Assembly (NCBI RefSeq): GCF_039973015.1
Contig: NZ_JBDWLT010000008.1
Coordinates: 248,001-312,000, forward strand
Direction: 5' to 3'
Length of the DNA: 64,000 nucleotides
DNA from: Parvibaculum sp039973015
GTDB taxonomy: Bacteria; Pseudomonadota; Alphaproteobacteria; Parvibaculales; Parvibaculaceae
A program made the position numbers and the translations under genes. Positions 59,805 through 64,000 of the stretch are shown here, in pieces; the first letter of the stretch is position 1, and each line of letters begins with the position of its first letter. The notes beneath the pieces are model-generated. The model made no database searches, was not told where the DNA came from, and saw only the letters and a program-made list of their open reading frames with translations.

Positions 59805-60557
59805 TCAGAACAAGCCCATCTGGCGTTCGTCGGCGACCGGCTGTTTCTTGCGGGCGGGCTCTTCGGGCGCGGCCTCGGCGACACCCCGCTCCTGAAGGGA
59901 GGGGCCGTCATTCGCGACGCGATTGATCCGTGTGCTGACGGGTATCGCCTCCATGAGATCGTCCGGCGCGGGACGGAGCAGCGCGAGAAGCTCCTTTTCG
60001 CTCGCCGCCGGATCGAGCCAGAGATCCCAGTCCTTCTCGTCCAGAATGACGGGCATCCGGTGGTGGACGGGCGCGAGGGCTTCGTTCGCCTCTGTCGTCA
60101 CGATGGCGCAGCTGTCGAGTTCGCTGCCGCCGGACGGCATCCATATGTCCCAGACGGCAGCCATGGCGAAGGGCCGCCCGTCCTTGCGGCGGATGAAGAA
60201 GGGCTGCTTCGGTCCCTTTCCCGATACGGCTTTCCACTCATAGAAGCCGTCGGCGGGCATCAGCGCACGGTGATGGCGGAAGGCGCCCCGGAAGGAGGGC
60301 TTTTCGGCAATCGTCTCGGCGCGCGCGTTGATGAGGATCGACTGGGGCATTTCCTTCGCCCATGAAGGGACGAGCCCCCAGCGCACCAGCAGGAAGCGGC
60401 GGCGGCTGCCGCCCTCACCGTCCTGCTCGCGGACCACAATGGGCACGGGCTGGGAGGGCGCGATGTTGTATCGCGGGGGGAAATCCGGCTCGTCCAGATA
60501 GGCGAAGAGATCGCGCATCGCGTCCGGCGGCATGGTGATGGAAAAACGTCCGCACAT
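59805..60557 (-). CDS. SOS-response-associated peptidase (YedK/HMCES family)
   Basis: This 250-residue SRAP-domain protein begins MCGRF, with the catalytic Cys2 that forms a thiazolidine link to abasic DNA. It also has NIAPSQPVPIV, WGLVPSWAKE, INARAETIAEKPSF, LMPADGFYEW and the conserved VHHRMPVIL. It shields abasic sites in ssDNA. No LexA box is seen. Divergent from zur with a shared 80-bp region. Confidence 0.95.
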   Translation of the reverse strand: MCGRFSITMPPDAMRDLFAYLDEPDFPPRYNIAPSQPVPIVVREQDGEGGSRRRFLLVRWGLVPSWAKEMPQSILINARAETIAEKPSFRGAFRHHRALMPADGFYEWKAVSGKGPKQPFFIRRKDGRPFAMAAVWDIWMPSGGSELDSCAIVTTEANEALAPVHHRMPVILDEKDWDLWLDPAASEKELLALLRPAPDDLMEAIPVSTRINRVANDGPSLQERGVAEAAPEEPARKKQPVADERQMGLF

Positions 60558-60599
60558 GGCGACAAACTAGACCGAGTCGGCAGGTGAGGACAAAGAGGC

Positions 60600-60614
60600 T
60601 GTTATCTTGTAACA
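60600..60614 (+). promoter_or_regulatory. Possible Zur box (autoregulatory)
   Basis: TGTTA-TCTTG-TAACA is a perfect 5-bp inverted repeat in the AT-rich style of Zur sites (GTTATA...TATAAC). It lies 23 nt before the zur start codon, inside the divergent region with the YedK gene. Both arms match the type but the central bases differ from consensus. Confidence 0.5.
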
Positions 60615-60637
60615 TTGCCGCAGACACAGGAGGCGGC

Positions 60638-61120
60638 ATGGCGGCGCAGAACGCGGTTCACGCGCATACATCGCATAATCACCGCGAATGCATCGACGAT
60701 GCGCTGACGCGGGCGCGAGAGATCTGCGCGGTGCGCGGCGTGCAACTGACGCCGCTGCGCGAAAAGGTGCTGCAAATCGTCTGGCGGAGCCACAAGCCGG
60801 TGGGCGCCTATGATGTGCTGGACGAACTGACGCGGAGCCACAAGGCGGCCCGGCCGCCGACGGTCTATCGCGCGCTCGACTTTCTGATGAGCGAAGGCCT
60901 CATTCACAAGATCGAATCGCTGAATGCCTATCTCGGCTGCACGGAAGCGGGCGCGACACATTCCGGCCAGTTCCTGATTTGCCGCCAATGCGGCGCGACG
61001 GAAGAGATCGTCGATCCGAAGCTCGAAACGGCGCTCGACCAGGCGGCGAAGCGGGCCCATTTCATAGCGGAACGCAAGGTGGTGGAGATTTCGGGGCTGT
61101 GCGCCCGATGTGCGGCCTGA
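60638..61120 (+). CDS. zur: Zur-type Fur-family zinc regulator
   Basis: This 160-residue Fur-family protein has a winged-helix N-domain (QLTPLREKVLQIVWRSHKP, then ARPPTVYRALDFLMSEGLIHK) and structural zinc Cys pairs C115/C118 (CRQC) and C155/C158 (CARC). The His-rich start HAHTSHNH and the absence of the Fur-type Fe signature favour Zur. AGGAGG is 5 nt before the ATG at 60638. It represses zinc uptake genes when zinc is plentiful. Confidence 0.85.
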   Translation: MAAQNAVHAHTSHNHRECIDDALTRAREICAVRGVQLTPLREKVLQIVWRSHKPVGAYDVLDELTRSHKAARPPTVYRALDFLMSEGLIHKIESLNAYLGCTEAGATHSGQFLICRQCGATEEIVDPKLETALDQAAKRAHFIAERKVVEISGLCARCAA

Positions 61121-61222
61121 CGCGCGGGTCCGGATGGAATTTCCGCGCGAGACTTTTCCCATAGCCGCGAAAACCCTCTAGGATCGCCGCCAACCCGGCC
61201 TTTCCCACGGAGCTTCCTCATC

Positions 61223-61573
61223 ATGATACGCCCCCTGCCCCTGTTCGCGTACCTCGCGGCTGCCAGTATCTCCCTCGCCGCGACGAGCGCGGGGGCCGTG
61301 AGCTCCAAATACCAGACGGGCACACGCTCGGGCCCATTCGTGGCGACGGAGAAATCGCTGAGCGACCTCGTGGGCGACGAATACGAGATCAAGGGCAATC
61401 TCGGGACGGCGCTGATCCTGCAGAAGGGCGCTTCCGTCTATTCCTGCCAGATCCCGCCCGACCCCGAGAAGCTGGACTTCAAGCCCTATTTCGTCTGCGC
61501 GGAACTTCAGGAACGGCCCCGCGACGCAACGGCAAGCGAAAAAGAAGAAGAGACTCCCGCAACAGGGAATTGA
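61223..61573 (+). CDS. Small secreted hypothetical protein
   Basis: This 116-residue protein has a signal peptide (YLAAASISLAATSAGA, cut near residue 25), a small beta-rich middle (DEYEIKGNLGTALILQKGAS, VYSCQIPP) with two cysteines (VYSCQ and FVCAE), and an acidic C-terminal tail. GGAG precedes the ATG. I do not recognise the family. It lies between zur and an SDR gene. Confidence 0.6.
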   Translation: MIRPLPLFAYLAAASISLAATSAGAVSSKYQTGTRSGPFVATEKSLSDLVGDEYEIKGNLGTALILQKGASVYSCQIPPDPEKLDFKPYFVCAELQERPRDATASEKEEETPATGN

Positions 61574-61655
61574 CCGAAGGCGGCGCGGCCATAATGCTGC
61601 GCGCCTTGAAACCGGAAATCCCAGGAAACGCGAAACAGGATCAGGGAGAAGACAG

Positions 61656-62438
61656 ATGAGCTACAAGCCTTTCGACCTTTCGGGAAAGGTGGCCCTTGTG
61701 ACGGGCGGCAATGGCGGTATCGGCCTCGGCATGGCGGATGCCATCGCGCAATCGGGCGCGGATGTCGCGATCTGGGGCACGAATGAAGACAAGAACAAAA
61801 AGGCCGCCGACCAGCTTCGCGCGCATGGCGTGAAGGTTTATTCGCGCAAGGTGGACGTTTCCGACGAGAGCCAAGTGATCGACGGGATCGGCGCGACGGT
61901 GAAAGAGCTTGGCCGGATCGACTCGGTGTTCGCGAATGCGGGCGTTGGCTTCGGCGCACCTTCCTTCGTCGAGATGTCGACTGAGGTCTACAGGAAGACG
62001 CTGGCGGTGAACCTCGACGGCGTGTTCTGGACGCTGCGGGAAAGCGCGCGGCATATGGTCGAGCGCGCGAAAAGCGGCGATGCGGGCGGCTCGCTTGTCG
62101 GCATTGCAAGCCTTGCCGCCATCGAGGGCGCGGCGCGCAACGAAGCCTATGCGGCGACGAAGGGCGGCGTCATCTCCATGATCAAGAGCGTAGCAGTGGA
62201 ACATGCGCGCTACGGCATGCGCGCCAATGCCATTCTGCCGGGCTGGATCGCCACCGACATGACGGCGCAGGCGCAGGCCGCGCCCGCCTTCGCGGAAAAG
62301 GTGATCCCGCGTGTGCCCGCACGGCGCTGGGGCGAGCCGGGCGATTTCGGCGGCGTTGCCGTCTATCTCACCTCGGATGCCTCGTCCTACCATTCGGGCG
62401 ACACTTTTATCATCGACGGCGGCTACGCGATTTTCTGA
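61656..62438 (+). CDS. Short-chain dehydrogenase/reductase
   Basis: This 260-residue classical SDR has TGGNGGIGLGMA as the cofactor loop, ANAGVGFGAP, the catalytic Ser in LVGIASLAA, Y-x3-K in YAATKGGVI, and the C-terminal FIIDGGYAIF. Ribosome-binding GGGAG precedes the ATG. Its last codons lie in a 22-bp tandem repeat. It probably forms an operon with the MarR gene and the lactate dehydrogenase. Confidence 0.88.
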   Translation: MSYKPFDLSGKVALVTGGNGGIGLGMADAIAQSGADVAIWGTNEDKNKKAADQLRAHGVKVYSRKVDVSDESQVIDGIGATVKELGRIDSVFANAGVGFGAPSFVEMSTEVYRKTLAVNLDGVFWTLRESARHMVERAKSGDAGGSLVGIASLAAIEGAARNEAYAATKGGVISMIKSVAVEHARYGMRANAILPGWIATDMTAQAQAAPAFAEKVIPRVPARRWGEPGDFGGVAVYLTSDASSYHSGDTFIIDGGYAIF

Positions 62439-62484
62439 AGAAGAGCGGGCGATTTTCTGAAGAAGAGCGGGCGATTTCTGAGGA
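62427..62484 (+). repeat. 22-bp tandem duplication across the SDR stop codon
   Basis: The unit GCGATTTTCTGAAGAAGAGC plus GG occurs at 62427-62448 and 62449-62470, with a partial third copy (62471-62484). The first copy holds the SDR stop TGA at 62436-62438. Because 22 is not a multiple of three the extra copies lie outside coding sequence. Confidence 0.85.
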
Positions 62485-62487
62485 CAC

Positions 62488-62991
62488 ATGACGAACAAGC
62501 GGGACAGCACCTTGACGGAGGACGCCGATATCGACCGGCGGCTCATCCTGATGGCACGCACGGTGGTGGTGCTGTTCCGCGAGTTCGAGAAGATCGCGCG
62601 CGAGCTTGAGATCACGATCCCGCAATACCGCTTTCTGCTGTTTCTGAAACGCGGGCCGAAGCGGGCGGGCGAACTGGCCGTGGAAGCGGCAATCAGGAAG
62701 CCGACCGCTTCCGGCCTCATTGCCGACATGGAAAAACGCGGGCTCATCGCGCGCAAGCCGGACAAGGATGACGGGCGGAGCGTGAAGCTCAGCCTGACGG
62801 CGAAGGGGCTGAAGAAGCACCGCGAATTCGAGGAGGCGCTGGCGCGCTACCTGCCCTCGCTGCTCGAAGCGGGCGACGGGGGACGGATGCTCGACGCGTT
62901 TTCGGAACTCGCCTACATCATCGACAGTCGGCGGGAGAATACCGGCCCCGTGGCGGTGGACGATCTCGTGGAAGACGCGGACCGTGGCTGA
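62488..62991 (+). CDS. MarR-family transcriptional regulator
   Basis: This 167-residue winged-helix protein has YRFLLFLKRGPKRAGELAVE, then KPTASGLIADMEKRGLIARK and the wing KDDGRSVKLSLTAKGLK, the MarR signature. GAGGA lies 3-5 nt before the ATG. It sits between an SDR and a lactate dehydrogenase and could control one or both. Confidence 0.87.
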   Translation: MTNKRDSTLTEDADIDRRLILMARTVVVLFREFEKIARELEITIPQYRFLLFLKRGPKRAGELAVEAAIRKPTASGLIADMEKRGLIARKPDKDDGRSVKLSLTAKGLKKHREFEEALARYLPSLLEAGDGGRMLDAFSELAYIIDSRRENTGPVAVDDLVEDADRG

Positions 62992-63015
62992 ACAACATAA
63001 AGGCGGGGGAACGTC

Positions 63016-64000
63016 ATGAGTCTCGATCTCAATCCGGTGTCCGTTTCGGACTATCGCGAGGTGGCGCGCAAGCGGCTACCGACGCAGCTTTTTGATTATC
63101 TCGATGGCGGCTCCTACGCGGAGCGGACGCTCGGCGACAATGTGGAAGCTTTCGGGCGGCTGAAGCTGCGCCAGCGCGTGCTGCGCGATGTCAGCCATAT
63201 CGACACCTCCGCGGATGTCTTCGGCAAGACATGGACGATCCCGGCTGCCCTCGCGCCGGTCGGCTTTGCGGGCATGTATGCCAGGCGCGGCGAAGTGCAG
63301 GCGGCGCGCGCGGCCGAGAAGTTCGGCGTGCCCTACACGCTCTCCACGGTCGGCATCTGCTCCATCGAGGAAATCGCCAAGGCGACGACCAAGCCCTTCT
63401 GGTTCCAGCTTTATGTGATCAAGGATCGCGGCTATGCGGCGGAACTGATGAAGCGCGCGCATGATGCGGGCTGCTCGGCGCTCGTCTTCACGGTGGACCT
63501 TGCCGTGCTCGGCGCGCGCTACCGCGACATCCGCAACGGCATGAACACGAAAATGTCGGCCGGCAAACGGCTCAAGGTGGCCGCCGACTTCGCGCGGCGC
63601 GTTCACTGGCTGAAGAACGTGGCGCTTGGCGGGCGGCCGCTCGATTTCGGCAATCTGCGCGAGGCGGTGCCGGGGGCGCGCGGCTTCGGCGCCTTCGGCG
63701 CATGGGTTGCGCAGAACCTCGACCCTTCGATGACGTGGGACGACCTCGAATGGGTGCGCAAGAACTGGCCGGGCAAGATCATCATCAAGGGCGTGATGGA
63801 CGCCGACGATGCGCGGCTCGCGATGAACGCGATTTCACCGGAAGGCATCGTGGTGTCGAACCACGGCGGACGGCAGCTCGACTCGACGCCTGCGACCATC
63901 GAGGCGCTGCCCGCGATCCGCGAGGAAGTGGGGGACGCGACAACGGTGCTGCTCGATGGGGGCATCCGCAGCGGACTCGACATCGTGAAGGCGCTGGCGC
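63016..64000 (+). CDS. lldD: FMN-dependent L-lactate/alpha-hydroxy-acid dehydrogenase (3' end outside window)
   Basis: About 328 residues are visible and open to the window edge. The LldD/glycolate-oxidase family pattern is complete so far: the start VSDYREVARKRLP, QLFDYLDGGSYAE, then PAALAPVGFAGMY, STVGICSIEEIA, FWFQLYVIKDR, the TVDLAVLGARYRD FMN segment, the IIIKGVMDADDA lysine, and VSNHGGRQLD with the catalytic His. The C-terminal FMN phosphate loop would follow. GGGG precedes the ATG. It oxidises L-lactate or a related 2-hydroxy acid. Confidence 0.9.
   Translation, partial: MSLDLNPVSVSDYREVARKRLPTQLFDYLDGGSYAERTLGDNVEAFGRLKLRQRVLRDVSHIDTSADVFGKTWTIPAALAPVGFAGMYARRGEVQAARAAEKFGVPYTLSTVGICSIEEIAKATTKPFWFQLYVIKDRGYAAELMKRAHDAGCSALVFTVDLAVLGARYRDIRNGMNTKMSAGKRLKVAADFARRVHWLKNVALGGRPLDFGNLREAVPGARGFGAFGAWVAQNLDPSMTWDDLEWVRKNWPGKIIIKGVMDADDARLAMNAISPEGIVVSNHGGRQLDSTPATIEALPAIREEVGDATTVLLDGGIRSGLDIVKALA

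Overview
The window is high-GC, densely packed bacterial chromosome from an alphaproteobacterium. The gene families point to a Parvibaculum-like hydrocarbon and fatty-acid degrader: Baeyer-Villiger monooxygenases, acyl-CoA ligases, an acyl-CoA dehydrogenase, short-chain dehydrogenases, a BtaA-type lipid enzyme, alphaproteobacterial CsgH, and the xseB-ispA-dxs-tlyA gene order. The assignment below class level is inference. No prophage, integron or CRISPR array was seen. The mobile-looking content is limited to small palindromic elements.

1-12 kb: a truncated btaA (betaine-lipid synthesis) lies divergent from a two-gene heterodimeric ABC exporter. Next come a PAS-like protein and a PfkB sugar kinase, then a small curli locus (two divergent curlins plus CsgH, without secretion genes). 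Two type I Baeyer-Villiger monooxygenases follow, and the EthA-like one has a dense inverted-repeat operator. 12-21 kb: tRNA-Gln and tRNA-Pro, a GST, a cobalamin riboswitch driving a BtuB-like receptor, an enoyl-CoA hydratase, and a probable copper-uptake cluster (DUF2946, TonB-dependent receptor, YcnI) followed by a PLP-dependent lyase. 21-33 kb: acyl-CoA synthetases, a MarR regulator, a metallo-beta-lactamase-fold hydrolase, an amidase overlapping an immunity-like gene, an omega-aminotransferase and an SDR, with two multi-hairpin intergenic repeats.

33-43 kb: a HicAB-like toxin-antitoxin candidate with a clear operator and promoter, an APH/kinase fusion, a cation efflux protein, pdxH, a surface lipoprotein, a Sel1 protein, a DnaJ-like protein, fabI and aroC. 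42.3-49.6 kb: a long minus-strand operon (MBL hydrolase, HDAC-like, xseB, ispA, dxs, tlyA, RNA methyltransferase) that makes isoprenoid precursors. 49.7-64 kb: acyl-CoA dehydrogenase, threonylcarbamoyl-AMP synthase, a VOC protein, a serine hydrolase behind a good Pho box, and an FAD-linked oxidase flanked by two small GIY-YIG nuclease genes that each sit between inverted palindromic repeats. After these come a CorC-type protein, YedK divergent from Zur, an SDR, a MarR regulator and a truncated lactate dehydrogenase.

The most interesting material is (i) the GIY-YIG genes inside inverted-repeat cassettes, with a gene-less 140-bp relative nearby, (ii) the HicA-like toxin-antitoxin candidate with its operator, (iii) two candidate Pho boxes, at btaA and at a serine hydrolase, and (iv) the copper cluster and the orphan curli locus.
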